Assembly (NCBI RefSeq): GCF_000721605.1
Contig: NZ_JOIZ01000002.1
Span: 1-64,000, forward strand
Length of the DNA: 64,000 nt
From: Streptomyces sp. NRRL S-37
Lineage (GTDB): Bacteria; Actinomycetota; Actinomycetes; Streptomycetales; Streptomycetaceae
Reading direction: 5' to 3'
This document shows, piece by piece, positions 16,817 to 25,232 of this stretch (its first letter is position 1; each line of letters opens with the position of its first letter). The position numbers and the translations under genes were made by a program. The notes below the pieces were generated by a model. That model had not been told where the DNA came from and ran no database searches. It was given only the letters and a program-made list of their open reading frames with translations.

Positions 16817-16921
16817 CCTGCTGCCTTGTCTCCTCGCGTGCGCGGCGTTCGCCCCCGGTCGGCCCCGGTCGGCCCCGGCGAGCGGGGTGAACACCGACGG
16901 TCATGCTCCGGAAGTAGATTT

Positions 16922-16935
16922 CTACAGCACTGTAG
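16922..16935. promoter_or_regulatory. CTAC-N6-GTAG dyad upstream of ion channel
   Basis: CTACAGCACTGTAG has 6-bp arms CTACAG/CTGTAG around CA, in AT-richer DNA about 105 bp upstream of the channel start. The same core CTAC-N6-GTAG recurs at 17352-17365 upstream of the divergent gene. Confidence 0.45.
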
Positions 16936-17094
16936 TTTCTGGCGTCGCGGTGGTACCGCGGGCCGTGCCGGCCTCGTCCGCCCAGATGTGCCCGAGCCCC
17001 CCCCGAACGGATGGGGGCGCTCGGACGGAAGGCGGTTGATCAGGCCGGGAAGGGCCGGAGGCGGCGCAGCTCGGGCACGGGGCGCGCGCACCGG

Positions 17095-17158
17095 GCGGTC
17101 ACGCGGTCACGCGGTCACGCGGTCACGCGGCCACGCGGCCACGCGGTCACGCGGTGGC
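17095..17158. repeat. Tandem repeat, 8-bp unit GCGGTCAC
   Basis: Seven complete units in a row (17095-17150), five GCGGTCAC and two GCGGCCAC, then a partial eighth. It lies in the non-coding gap between two divergent genes. Copy number is likely to vary between strains. It is not a CRISPR: the units are contiguous with no spacers. Confidence 0.9.
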
Positions 17159-17348
17159 CGGAGCCGCCGGTCCGACCGGTTCGGACAGTACGTCCTCCAT
17201 GGCGCACCGGCGCCCGCGTCATCTGCGGCTCCGCGCCGGAGGCACCCGGGGACGGGCCGGCGACACCCGGCGGCACAAGAACCCGTTTTCAGCCTTTCCT
17301 GACGCGTCCGCCCGGACCGGGCCTCTCCTCCGCTCCGACCGTCCTATG

Positions 17349-17368
17349 CTTCTACTCGTTTGTAGAAG
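17349..17368. promoter_or_regulatory. Palindrome upstream of small HhH-like gene
   Basis: CTTCTAC-TCGTTT-GTAGAAG has perfect 7-bp arms, centred about 51 bp before the ATG at 17410. This is a good position for an operator over the promoter. It shares the CTAC-N6-GTAG core with the dyad at 16922. Confidence 0.55.
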
Positions 17369-17409
17369 GCCCGCGACGAGCCGGGCCCGCGCCTTGGGAG
17401 ACGACACAC

Positions 17410-17628
17410 ATGGCTTCGATCGACCTGGACGAGGTGCTGGACAAGGCATGGGCCGACAAGCCCCTGTCCGACATCCTGGCCGCCCCGGTGGCGGCGCTGA
17501 AAGGGGTCTCCGACCGCGACGGCGAGCTGCTGCAGGAGGCGTTCGGGGTCGAGACCATAACGGACCTGGCCGAGTTGAAGTACGCCCGCTGGGCCCAGGC
17601 GCTCGCCGCACTCGGCACCGTCAGGTAA
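17410..17628 (+). CDS. Small conserved helical protein
   Basis: A 72-residue cytoplasmic protein. The segment LAAPVAALKGVSDRDGELLQ followed by AFGVETITDLAELKYARWAQ has the look of a helix-hairpin-helix-like fold (two short helices around a V/I-S/T-D turn), of the kind found in small DNA-associated proteins. No catalytic motif is seen. Conserved small proteins of this type occur across Streptomyces; function unknown. The palindrome at 17349-17368 probably controls it. Confidence 0.7.
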   Translation: MASIDLDEVLDKAWADKPLSDILAAPVAALKGVSDRDGELLQEAFGVETITDLAELKYARWAQALAALGTVR

Positions 17629-17718
17629 CCGGCCCGCGAACCGCCGTGGTGCCGCACACCTTCGGCTGGGCGGCACCCCCTCATGGAACACACGCACGTT
17701 TAAGGAGTGGACGCCACC

Positions 17719-18726
17719 ATGGTGTTCAAACGACTGCTCGGCTCGCTCGGCGTGGGCGGCCCCACCGTCGACACGGTCCTCGATCCGGGTCCCGTCCGGC
17801 CCGGCGGCGCGCTCACCGGCCAGGTCCGTCTCAAGGGCGGCAGCGCCGACTTCGACATCGAGCACATCACCCTGGAGCTGGTGGCCCGGGTCGAGGCCGA
17901 GCACGAGGAAGGGGAGAGCGAAGGCGTCGTCACCTTCGACCGCTTCACCGTCGGCGGCGGCTTCCGGCTCGCCGAGGGCGAGCAGCACAGCGTGCCGTTC
18001 AGCGTCACGCTGCCGTGGGAGACGCCGGTCACCGAGCTGCACGGGCAGGCGCTGGGCATCGTCCTCGGCGTGCGCACCGAGCTGTCGGTGGCGGGGGCGA
18101 AGGACAAGGGCGACCTGGACCCGCTGACCGTCGGGCCGCTGCCCGCCCAGGAGGCCGTCCTGGAAGCGCTCGGGCAGCTCGGCTTCGGCTTCAAGTCCGC
18201 CGACCTGGAGTACGGGCGCATCGGCGGCACGGGGCAGCGGCTGCCCTTCTACCAGGAGATCGAGATCGTCCCGTCGCCGCAGTACGCGGACCGGGTGAAC
18301 GAGATCGAGGTGACCTTCCTGGCCGACCCGGGCGGCATGGAGGTCGTCCTGGAGGCCGACAAGCGCGGCGGCTTTCTCTCCGGCGGCCATGACGCGCTGA
18401 TCCGCTTCACCGTCGGCCATCACGACTCCCGCGACTGGAACACGGAGGTCGACGGCTGGATCCGCCGGCTGGTCGAACACCGGACGCCGCACGGCTCCCA
18501 CGGCGCCTACGGCCACGGTGACCCGTACGCCGGGCACGGGCACGGCGGGCACTACGGACACGGCGACCACCACGACGACCACCACCGGTCCGGTCCCGGC
18601 ATGGGCACCGTCGTCGCGGCGGGCGCCGCCGGTCTCGCGGTCGGTGTCGTCGGCGGCATGGTCGCGGCCGAAGTCGTCGACGAAGTCGGGGACTTCTTCG
18701 AAGGGGACGAGGAGGACGAGGGCTGA
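17719..18726 (+). CDS. SpoOM-family sporulation-control protein
   Basis: A 335-residue protein beginning MVFKRLLGSLGVGGPTVDTV, the usual start of actinobacterial SpoOM (Spo0M) proteins, with the arrestin-like beta-sandwich region GQVRLKGGSADFDIEHITLE and the VPFSVTLPWETPVT repeat of the second half. The C-terminal ~75 residues add a His/Gly-rich stretch (GHGHGGHYGHGDHHDDHH, about 265-295), a short hydrophobic segment (VVAAGAAGLAVGVVGGMVAA) and an acidic end. In Bacillus Spo0M affects the sporulation onset. The His-rich tail could bind metal. The start at 17719 is preferred over an ATG 12 bp upstream because homologues begin MVFKRLL. Confidence 0.9.
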   Translation: MVFKRLLGSLGVGGPTVDTVLDPGPVRPGGALTGQVRLKGGSADFDIEHITLELVARVEAEHEEGESEGVVTFDRFTVGGGFRLAEGEQHSVPFSVTLPWETPVTELHGQALGIVLGVRTELSVAGAKDKGDLDPLTVGPLPAQEAVLEALGQLGFGFKSADLEYGRIGGTGQRLPFYQEIEIVPSPQYADRVNEIEVTFLADPGGMEVVLEADKRGGFLSGGHDALIRFTVGHHDSRDWNTEVDGWIRRLVEHRTPHGSHGAYGHGDPYAGHGHGGHYGHGDHHDDHHRSGPGMGTVVAAGAAGLAVGVVGGMVAAEVVDEVGDFFEGDEEDEG

Positions 18727-19024
18727 CAGCAGGCCCCGGAGAGAGGACGGCGATACGCGGCGGCGACGGAACCGCACACGCGACGCGCCTGCAGCAGGCG
18801 CGGCAGAACTGGCAGCGGGCCCTGCTGGACCGGGGACTACTGCCCTACCTGCGGCGGTGTCTCCGCGAGGATCCGCCCTTGTGCCCCACCCCGCCCCGGG
18901 GCGCCCACACCGCTCACTCCCGCGACTCCCGCACCGCCACCCACCCGAAGGAGCCAAGTGACGGCCTGTCCTCCGGGGCTTCCTCGGCGGGTTCACCTCG
19001 CCGGCTCGGCAGTACGGTGAACCC
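18727..19024. other. Gap with possible gene remnant
   Basis: 298 bp. An open frame without a start codon reads TRLQQARQNWQRALLDRGLL then PYLRRCLREDPP and ends exactly at a TGA that overlaps the GTG of the next gene. It resembles the tail of a lost gene, but evidence is thin. No terminator hairpin was identified after SpoOM. Confidence 0.3.
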
Positions 19025-19567
19025 GTGACCTCCTTACCGGAAGAATCGCCGTCGCTGATCGGTGAAGACGATCGCAATGCAGCCGTACGACGCCTGCGGG
19101 AGGCGTACGCCGAAGAACTCATCTCCCGGGAGGAGTTGGACGAGCGCCTTCATCAGGTGCTCACCGCCAGGACGCACAGCGAGCTCGCGCCGGCTCTGGT
19201 CGCGCTGCCGGAGGAGCACCCGGGAAGCACGGCCACGATCGCCGCCGCCGGCGGACGGATCAAGCGGCGGGGCGCGTGGCGGGTGCCCCGGTTCCTCAAG
19301 GTCGAGTCGGCGTACGGGAGGGTGCGCCTGGACCTGTCCCGGGCGATCATCGAGCACACGGTCGTCGACATCGAGCTGCGACTGGGAACCGGCGGGGCCA
19401 GGATCACGGTGCCCCGTGACGCGGTGGTCGACGTCGAAGGCTTGAGCACCGGGTGGAAGGACCTGCGCTACAAGGTCCCGCGGCGCTTCCGGCCCGGCGG
19501 GCCGACGATCCGGGTCTCCGGGACCATGGGATACGGGCGCCTGCGGATTCGCCACGCCCTGCGGTGA
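19025..19567 (+). CDS. DUF1707 SHOCT-like domain protein
   Basis: A 180-residue protein with an N-terminal DUF1707 domain (about residues 14-65: DRNAAVRRLREAYAEELISR then EELDERLHQVLTARTHSEL). This is a short helical module common in actinobacterial membrane or regulatory proteins. The C-terminal half is a beta-rich domain (VESAYGRVRLDLSRAIIEHT, GTGGARITVPRDAVVDVEG) resembling the DUF2154/LiaF-like cell-wall-sensing fold. No membrane segment is present. The start is GTG at 19025. Confidence 0.85.
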   Translation: MTSLPEESPSLIGEDDRNAAVRRLREAYAEELISREELDERLHQVLTARTHSELAPALVALPEEHPGSTATIAAAGGRIKRRGAWRVPRFLKVESAYGRVRLDLSRAIIEHTVVDIELRLGTGGARITVPRDAVVDVEGLSTGWKDLRYKVPRRFRPGGPTIRVSGTMGYGRLRIRHALR

Positions 19568-19656
19568 GAAGTCGTCCCGTTCCCTCTCGTGGTCCTGAGG
19601 CGTGACGATCGTGGAGCGGCTGGTCCCGGAGGGGGTGGGAGTCGTTCCGGTGGGCC

Positions 19657-19687
19657 GAGCCGGACGTCGCGTGCCACGTCCGGCCTC
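19657..19687. terminator. Bidirectional terminator between convergent genes
   Basis: CCGGACGT (19660-19667) pairs with ACGTCCGG (19676-19683) around an 8-nt loop, with further GAG/CTC pairing at the base. It lies between the convergent DUF1707 and Nudix-like genes. Confidence 0.6.
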
Positions 19688-19701
19688 ACGAGGCGATACG
19701 C

Positions 19702-20823
19702 CTAGCGCAGGCGGCGGACGGCCTGGGTCTCGGCGCGTTCCACGGCGCCGCGGCCGTGGGTGTGCACCAGGGCCAGGTGGAACAGGGCCGGGGTGACGGG
19801 GGCCCAGTGGCGGACGCGGTCCGGGCGCAGGAGGTGGCGGACCACGTCGGCCGGGCGGAACGGCACGTACTCGACGCTCTGGTGCTCCCACCGGTCGGCA
19901 ACGCCGTGCGAGACGCGGGACCGCAGCGCGTCGCCGGTCAGGCCGGTGAGGTGTGCGGTGAAATGGGCGCTCCACTGCCGTCGTTCGACGTCCAGGACGA
20001 AGGCCAGCATCGCGAGTGTGTACTCGTGCGGTTCGAGGGAGAGTTCCTCGCGCATGCCGCGCCGCGCGACGTCGTGCAGGTCGGGCGCGTTGCGGCCGGC
20101 CGAATCGATGTGCCGGGAGAGCCCTTCGTTCACCGAGGAGCCCCACAGGCCGGGCCCGGAGCGCACGTTGTCGGCTCGTCGGCTGACGACGAGCAGGTGG
20201 TCGGCGGTGACCACGGCCACGTTCACGCCGAAGCTGCACTGCAGGAAGGCGGGGGCGTCCAGGGGGTGGTCGGGGTCGAGGTAGCGCTCGCGCGGGGTGG
20301 TTCCGTCGGGGAGCCTGCGGTCGAGCTGCTGCGCCGCGAGGAAGGTGAAGTAGTCGGTGGGGCGCAGCCGCAACCGGATGTCCGGGTGCTCCTCGAACGT
20401 GGTGCGGGAGATCTCCAGTCCCTCCACGGCGTACCGGGGGCCGTTCCAGACGCGTACCCGGGTGCCGGCTGTCTCCGCCCGCTCCTCCGCCTCCTCGATC
20501 TCCGCCCGCCACGGCGCCATCTCCTCGGGGAGGACCACCTCCCCGTCCAGCACCTGGACCCGGACCGACTCCGGCGCGATGGCCTGTTCGCCGTCGCCCT
20601 CGACGATGAGCGCCGACGTGTGGAGCGGCCCGATCGAGAAGGGCGACCACATGGAGAGCGGGGCCCCGTCCGCACGGTACGTCAGACTGCGCACGGCGGT
20701 GGCGGACCGGTGGCGGATCCTGAACCAGGCGTCCTGGAGCGGCTGTTGGAACAGCGTGGCGAAAATGATGCCGAGGACGGCCCCGACTATCCCATTGAGA
20801 AGATCGATTCCGGTCACAGCCAC
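19702..20823 (-). CDS. Membrane-anchored protein with Nudix-like domain
   Basis: A 373-residue protein. One N-terminal membrane segment (about residues 5-24, GIDLLNGIVGAVLGIIFATL) is followed by a 170-residue mixed domain of unknown type (about 45-190) and a C-terminal Nudix-like domain. The box region reads GLWGSSVNEGLSRHID (225-240) and LHDVARRGMREELSLEP (249-264), a divergent Nudix box with the REE core kept. Nudix enzymes hydrolyse nucleoside diphosphates linked to another group. The substrate is unknown and the insertion inside the box makes activity uncertain. It is monocistronic and convergent with DUF1707. Confidence 0.7.
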   Translation of the reverse strand: MAVTGIDLLNGIVGAVLGIIFATLFQQPLQDAWFRIRHRSATAVRSLTYRADGAPLSMWSPFSIGPLHTSALIVEGDGEQAIAPESVRVQVLDGEVVLPEEMAPWRAEIEEAEERAETAGTRVRVWNGPRYAVEGLEISRTTFEEHPDIRLRLRPTDYFTFLAAQQLDRRLPDGTTPRERYLDPDHPLDAPAFLQCSFGVNVAVVTADHLLVVSRRADNVRSGPGLWGSSVNEGLSRHIDSAGRNAPDLHDVARRGMREELSLEPHEYTLAMLAFVLDVERRQWSAHFTAHLTGLTGDALRSRVSHGVADRWEHQSVEYVPFRPADVVRHLLRPDRVRHWAPVTPALFHLALVHTHGRGAVERAETQAVRRLR

Positions 20824-21084
20824 GCAGGGTATAGCGTCCCGGGTGGGTTGCAGCCGGCTGCGGTACAGCGGCGGAATACGGCGACCAGCGCCCCGGAGCC
20901 GTGCCGGACCCGTGCCTGATCATGCGGGGAATCGCGGGGAGCTCCGGGGAACCAGCCGGCTCCGGGCCGGGCGCCCGCGTCACTCCGCCCCAGGCCGGCG
21001 GTCCGGGGTTCTGTGCCGGCCGGACCGGTGGCCGGTCCGCCGCCGCGCGTGCGGCGGGCGGGGGCGGGCGGGGGCGGGCGGTGG

Positions 21085-21765
21085 TCAGCCGGAGGGGGTC
21101 TGCCGGGGCAGTGCTTCCGGCTGTTCCTGCGGGTCGGACGCGACGGGGCACGCGTGGTCCGGTTGTGTCATCGTCCATCCGTCTCCGGACACTTGGAGGC
21201 CGCCGGGCGCGGCGGCACCGTGCGCGGGGACGTCGCCGGCTCCGGCTTCCGCTCTGGCTTTCGCCTCGGCTTCCGCTTTGGCTTTCGCTTTGGCTTTCGC
21301 CTCGGTGTGGGAGACGGTGGTGGGGACCGACAAGGCCACGTGGTTCACCGTGCACGTGAGCTGGAGCAGGGCCCGGCGGCTCAGCGGTTCCGTCTCGCCG
21401 GGGAGCCGGACGAAGAGGGTGCCGTCGACGGTCACCGCCCGCGGCGCGTCCGTCAGGCGGGGCAGCTCCGTGGTGGCCGTCGCGGTCTCGTTCCCGGCCG
21501 GCCCCTCGAACAGCAGGCGTACGACGGCCTCGAGGTCCCCCGCGTCGTCGGTCCGGCGGGGGTAGGGCGTCAGGTCCCCGTCGCGCAGGAAGAAGAGGGA
21601 GACGGTGGCGGGCGTCGAGGGTGGTGCCGGGTCGGCGGAGATCAGGCCGCTCGCCGGCGCACCGGCCTCGATGACACCGGACGGGGGGACTCCGCACGCC
21701 GTGAGCGCGAGCGCGGCCACGGCCGTGAACCCGGACAGCAGCACTGTCGTCCGTGAGCCCCTCAC
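21085..21765 (-). CDS. GerMN-type lipoprotein of two-component operon
   Basis: A 226-residue lipoprotein. The signal peptide ends in the lipobox LTAC (near residue 22), so it should be anchored on the outer face of the membrane. The middle (VSLFFLRDGDLTPYPRRT then DAGDLEAVVRLLFEGPAGNE) matches a GerMN-like domain. Near residue 155 is a low-complexity Ala/Lys/Glu stretch (TEAKAKAKAKAEAEAKARAE), probably a coiled spacer. The GTG start overlaps the sensor-kinase stop (GTGA). In Streptomyces AfsQ1/Q2/Q3 and CseA/B/C systems a lipoprotein in the same operon tunes the kinase; the same role is likely here. Confidence 0.85.
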   Translation of the reverse strand: MRGSRTTVLLSGFTAVAALALTACGVPPSGVIEAGAPASGLISADPAPPSTPATVSLFFLRDGDLTPYPRRTDDAGDLEAVVRLLFEGPAGNETATATTELPRLTDAPRAVTVDGTLFVRLPGETEPLSRRALLQLTCTVNHVALSVPTTVSHTEAKAKAKAKAEAEAKARAEAGAGDVPAHGAAAPGGLQVSGDGWTMTQPDHACPVASDPQEQPEALPRQTPSG

Positions 21766-23465
21766 CGGGTGCCCCCGCCGGCCTCGGCATCGGTGCCGTC
21801 GCGGTGCAGCGGGAGCTCGACCGTGAACACCGCGCCGCCCCGGGGCAGGTTCGCCGCCCGGATACGCCCCCCGTGCAGGCGCACGTTCTCCGCCGTGATC
21901 GCCAGGCCCAGTCCGCTGCTCTCGCTCCTGGCCCGTGAGGTGCTCGCCTTGTAGAACCGCTCGAAGATGTGCGGCATGGCCTCCTCGGAGATCCCCGGTC
22001 CGTTGTCGGTCACCTCGATGACCACCCATGCCGTGCCCGTCTCGTCCTCCCGCACCTCCATGGTCAGGCGTACGGGCGGCGCCCCGTGCCGCAGCGCGTT
22101 GCCGACCAGGTTGGCCGTCACCACGTCGAGCCGGCGCGGATCGACGCGCGCGCGGAGCACACCCGGTCCGGGCAGCCGGGTCTCCACCTGCCCCTCCCGC
22201 CACCGGGAGGCGATGGTGCGCCGGACGGACTCGGCCAGGTCGATCTCGTCCCGGTTGAGTTCGGCCGCCCCCGCGTCGAAGCGGGAGATCTCCATCAGGT
22301 CGTTCACCAGGCCGCTCAGCCGGTTCGTTCCCTCGCTGATGAGCCGCAGCGCCTCACCGGTCTCGGTCTCGTCCTCCCCCTTCAGGTCCAGCACGTCGGT
22401 GACCGCCGACATCGCCGCGAGCGGTGTGCGCAGCTCGTGGGAGACGTCCGCGACGAAGCGGCGCCCCTGGGCCTCCAGGCGGCGCAGCTCCCCTATGGTG
22501 CGCTCCAGTTCGGCCGCCGTCTCGTTGAACGACTGGGAGAGGTCGGCCAGCTCGTCGGAACCGGTGACGTCCAGCCGGACGTCGAGGTGTCCCGCGGCCA
22601 TCCGGCGCGTCGCCCGGCGCAGCGCCCGTACGGGACGCAGTACGCCGCTCGCGGCGAGCAGCGCCAGGACGACGGCGAGGCACAGGGCCACCAGGGTGGC
22701 CCGCTCGATGCCGCTGACCATGGCCTCGACGTACCCCTCCTCGGCGGTCTGCGGGACCTCCAGGAACATCACGAGCCCGGAGAGCCGGGGCTCCGTGCCC
22801 TCGCCGCTCTCGCCGCCCTCGCCCGAGGTGTACGTGACGGGCATGCCGACGACGAGACGGGGGCGCCCGTCGACGTTCATCCGCTGGAACACCGCGGCGC
22901 GCTTGTCCCGGACGGACCGGAGCAGTTCGGGGCTCAGTTCGACGAAACCGGCGCTCGGCGCGTAGGCGCGGTGGCCGTCGTACGTGGCCATGATCTTCCA
23001 GCCCGACGAACGGTTCGCGTACAGCACCTGGTCCACCGCGGACTGGAGGTCCGACTGGTCCGGGGGGAAGGGGATGTAGGGCGCGACGGCGTCGACGCTC
23101 GTACGGAACCGGTTGATGACGGTGTCCTGGCTCTGCTGGAGCACTCCCGTGCGCGCCTCGCGGAAGGCGAGGGCCCCGGTGCCCAGGGAGCTGGCCATGG
23201 CCACCAGGACGAAGGACGTCAGCAGGCGGGGGCGCAGGCCGCGCAGGGGGAGCGGAACGCGCGCCAGGGCCGCCCGGAGGAACCGCCGGGGGCCGCCGGC
23301 ACCCGGTACGGAGGGGGTGGGTGCGGGGACGGGTGCGGGGGTCTTGTCGGCCGTGGCCGTGGGGGCCCCGGGTGCGGTCCTCCGCGCCCCGGTGGTCTCT
23401 CTCGCCCGCGCGGTCCTCCGCGCCTGCGCGGTCCTCCGCGTCCGCGTGGTCCTCCGGTCGCTCAT
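21762..23465 (-). CDS. Sensor histidine kinase (AfsQ2/CseC-like)
   Basis: A 567-residue membrane kinase. A basic Ala/Pro/Thr-rich cytoplasmic N terminus (~75 residues) is followed by a membrane segment (LLTSFVLVAMASSLGTGAL), an extracytoplasmic domain of ~150 residues, a second membrane segment (ATLVALCLAVVLALLAASGV), HAMP, HisKA with VSHELRTPLAAMSAV, and HATPase (NLVGNALRHG, DNGPGI, GLGLAI). Its start overlaps the regulator stop (ATGA) and its stop overlaps the lipoprotein start. The gene order regulator-kinase-lipoprotein equals that of afsQ1-afsQ2-afsQ3. The signal is probably envelope stress. Confidence 0.92.
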   Translation of the reverse strand: MSDRRTTRTRRTAQARRTARARETTGARRTAPGAPTATADKTPAPVPAPTPSVPGAGGPRRFLRAALARVPLPLRGLRPRLLTSFVLVAMASSLGTGALAFREARTGVLQQSQDTVINRFRTSVDAVAPYIPFPPDQSDLQSAVDQVLYANRSSGWKIMATYDGHRAYAPSAGFVELSPELLRSVRDKRAAVFQRMNVDGRPRLVVGMPVTYTSGEGGESGEGTEPRLSGLVMFLEVPQTAEEGYVEAMVSGIERATLVALCLAVVLALLAASGVLRPVRALRRATRRMAAGHLDVRLDVTGSDELADLSQSFNETAAELERTIGELRRLEAQGRRFVADVSHELRTPLAAMSAVTDVLDLKGEDETETGEALRLISEGTNRLSGLVNDLMEISRFDAGAAELNRDEIDLAESVRRTIASRWREGQVETRLPGPGVLRARVDPRRLDVVTANLVGNALRHGAPPVRLTMEVREDETGTAWVVIEVTDNGPGISEEAMPHIFERFYKASTSRARSESSGLGLAITAENVRLHGGRIRAANLPRGGAVFTVELPLHRDGTDAEAGGGTR

Positions 23466-24148
23466 GAGGTGCCGAAGCGGTAGCCGAATCCGCGTACGGT
23501 CTGCACGTAGCGGGGATTCCTGCCCTCGCCGAGCTTGTTGCGCAGCCGCTTCACACAGGCGTCCACGAGCCGTATGTCACCGTGGTAGCTGTGCTCCCAG
23601 ACCGCTTCCAGCAACTGCTGGCGGCTGAACACCTGGCCGGGTGAGGCCGACAGGGTCAGCAGCAGCCGCAGTTCGGAGGGGGCGAGGGCGACGGGTTCGC
23701 CGCGGTGCGTCACCACGAGCCCGGCGCGGTCGACGACCAGTTCGCCGTGCGTCTCCGCCCGGGGACGGCTGCCGTCCGGCAGCGACGCGTCCTGTCTGCG
23801 CAGTACGGCCCGTATCCGCGCGTCGAGGACCCTGGCCTGCACGGGCTTCACCACGTAGTCGTCCGCGCCGGTCTCCAGTCCCACGACCACGTCGATGTCG
23901 TCGCCCCGGGCCGTCACCATGATGATCGGCACCTGGTCGCGGTCCCTGATCCGGCGGCACACGTCCAGGCCGGAGATGCCGGGCAGCATGAGATCGAGCA
24001 CGACGACGTCCGGCCGGAAGGGGCGGAGCTGTTCCAGCCCCTCCTCGCCCGTTTCCACGGCGAGGACCTCATGCCCCTGATGCCGCAGACCCAGTTGGAC
24101 GGCCCTGCGGACGTCTTGGTCGTCTTCGACGATGAGGACCCGTGGCAT
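23462..24148 (-). CDS. OmpR-family response regulator (AfsQ1/CseB-like)
   Basis: A 228-residue regulator. The receiver holds the phospho-acceptor Asp in VVVLDLMLPG and the conserved Lys in VVKPVQ; the C-terminal winged helix includes SRQQLLEAVWEHSYHG and the end VRGFGYRFG. The stretch NDDIDVVVGLE-like (GDDIDVVVGLETGADDYVVK) closely follows AfsQ1. First gene of the three-gene operon, overlapping the kinase start by 4 bp. It diverges from the DUF3152 gene across 164 bp, so that gene is a plausible direct target. Confidence 0.93.
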   Translation of the reverse strand: MPRVLIVEDDQDVRRAVQLGLRHQGHEVLAVETGEEGLEQLRPFRPDVVVLDLMLPGISGLDVCRRIRDRDQVPIIMVTARGDDIDVVVGLETGADDYVVKPVQARVLDARIRAVLRRQDASLPDGSRPRAETHGELVVDRAGLVVTHRGEPVALAPSELRLLLTLSASPGQVFSRQQLLEAVWEHSYHGDIRLVDACVKRLRNKLGEGRNPRYVQTVRGFGYRFGTS

Positions 24149-24282
24149 TTCGGCAGTGTAAGCAGACCGGATGAGATGACCGTCCCGGGGAATGTCCCTC
24201 TCCGGCCGCCGTTACACAACGATCACACGGGCCGGGGAACGCGAGGCACCGTTATCTTTCCGTGATGTCACCGGCTCATCGC

Positions 24283-24308
24283 GATCATCTGGGATCACCA
24301 GATTGATC
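24283..24308. promoter_or_regulatory. Imperfect palindrome before DUF3152 gene
   Basis: GATCATCTGG and CCAGATTGATC face each other around GATCA, ending 5 bp before the ATG at 24313. No Shine-Dalgarno sequence is visible before that start, so the dyad could be an operator or an mRNA hairpin over the initiation region. Confidence 0.4.
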
Positions 24309-24312
24309 TGTC

Positions 24313-25206
24313 ATGCATGCGGTACGAAAGCGGCGATACACACCCCCCGCCGGCGGCACCGCGGCCGGTCACCGCGCCGGCCGCCGGCGCCGGTCCTCCC
24401 GCCGCCGGGCACGGCCGCGCCGCCGGGGACGGAACCTGCTGGCCGGCCTGCTGGTGGCCGTCGGCCTGCTGGGTTCGGCGGCGTACGTCCTGAGAGGCGG
24501 GTGGGGCGACGCGCCGAGCAGCGCGCCGCCCCCGCGGAGCACGCACGTCTCCCCCACTCCCGCTCCCACCCCGACCCCCACGCCGCCTCCCTCCCCTTCC
24601 CCCTCTCCCTCCCCCAGCCGGACCGAGATCGCCGTCCCCCCGACGGGCAGCGGGACGTTCGTCACCGCGCAGGCCGACGGGGAGGCGGTGGGCAGTGGTT
24701 CCCGCCCGGTGCGCTACGTCGTGGAGGTCGAGACCGGCCTCGACGTCTCGCCGTCCCAGGCGGCGGACGAGATCGCCGACATACTCGCCGCCCCGCGGGG
24801 CTGGACCCACGACCCGGACAACGCGTTCCAGCTGGTGGGCGCGGGATCACCGCACGACATCAAGATAAGGATCGCGACACCGGGGACGGCGGACGCCCTG
24901 TGCTGGGCGGGCATCCAGCAGGACACCGGGGGCGAGTACAACTGCGAGGTTCCCGGAGGGGTGGTGGTGAACCTCAAGCGCTGGGTCAAGGGCTCGCCCA
25001 CCTTCGACGGGCCGATCCACGACTACCGGGCGCTGATCATCAACCACGAGATGGGGCACTTCCTCGGTCACGGGCACGTGACCTGCGGGGGTGCCGGGCG
25101 ACTGGCCCCCGTGATGATGCAGCAGATCAAGGGCCTGCACGGCTGCGTCGCCAACGCCTGGCCCTACGACGAGAACGGCGACCTCGTCACCGGGCCGCCC
25201 GTGTGA
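24313..25206 (+). CDS. DUF3152 secreted metalloprotease-like protein
   Basis: A 297-residue protein. A basic N terminus and one membrane segment (NLLAGLLVAVGLLGSAAYVL, about 40-60) are followed by a Pro/Thr/Ser stalk (APTPTPTPPPSPSPSPS, about 80-100) and the DUF3152 domain. The domain contains the zinc-protease motif HExxHxxGH (IINHEMGHFLGHGH) and a later Met-containing turn (PVMMQQIKG), as in metzincin-like folds. It should act outside the membrane, on wall or extracellular proteins. It diverges from the two-component operon, possibly its regulator. No clear ribosome-binding site is visible. Confidence 0.88.
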   Translation: MHAVRKRRYTPPAGGTAAGHRAGRRRRSSRRRARPRRRGRNLLAGLLVAVGLLGSAAYVLRGGWGDAPSSAPPPRSTHVSPTPAPTPTPTPPPSPSPSPSPSRTEIAVPPTGSGTFVTAQADGEAVGSGSRPVRYVVEVETGLDVSPSQAADEIADILAAPRGWTHDPDNAFQLVGAGSPHDIKIRIATPGTADALCWAGIQQDTGGEYNCEVPGGVVVNLKRWVKGSPTFDGPIHDYRALIINHEMGHFLGHGHVTCGGAGRLAPVMMQQIKGLHGCVANAWPYDENGDLVTGPPV

Positions 25207-25232
25207 ACCCGCTGAACCCGCGCCGGTCCCGA

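Larger units (their letters stand above)
16817..17409. other. Divergent intergenic region with repeats and dyads
   Basis: 593 bp separating the ion channel gene and the small gene at 17410. It contains two CTAC-N6-GTAG dyads (16922-16935 and 17352-17365) and an 8-bp tandem repeat (17095-17158). No coding sequence is convincing here. Confidence 0.6.

Noticed and set aside
17095..17158. Repeats considered as a CRISPR array
   Set aside because: Units of 8 bp are contiguous without spacers. The same applies to the CTCGCCC repeats at 12406-12463. No cas genes are present.
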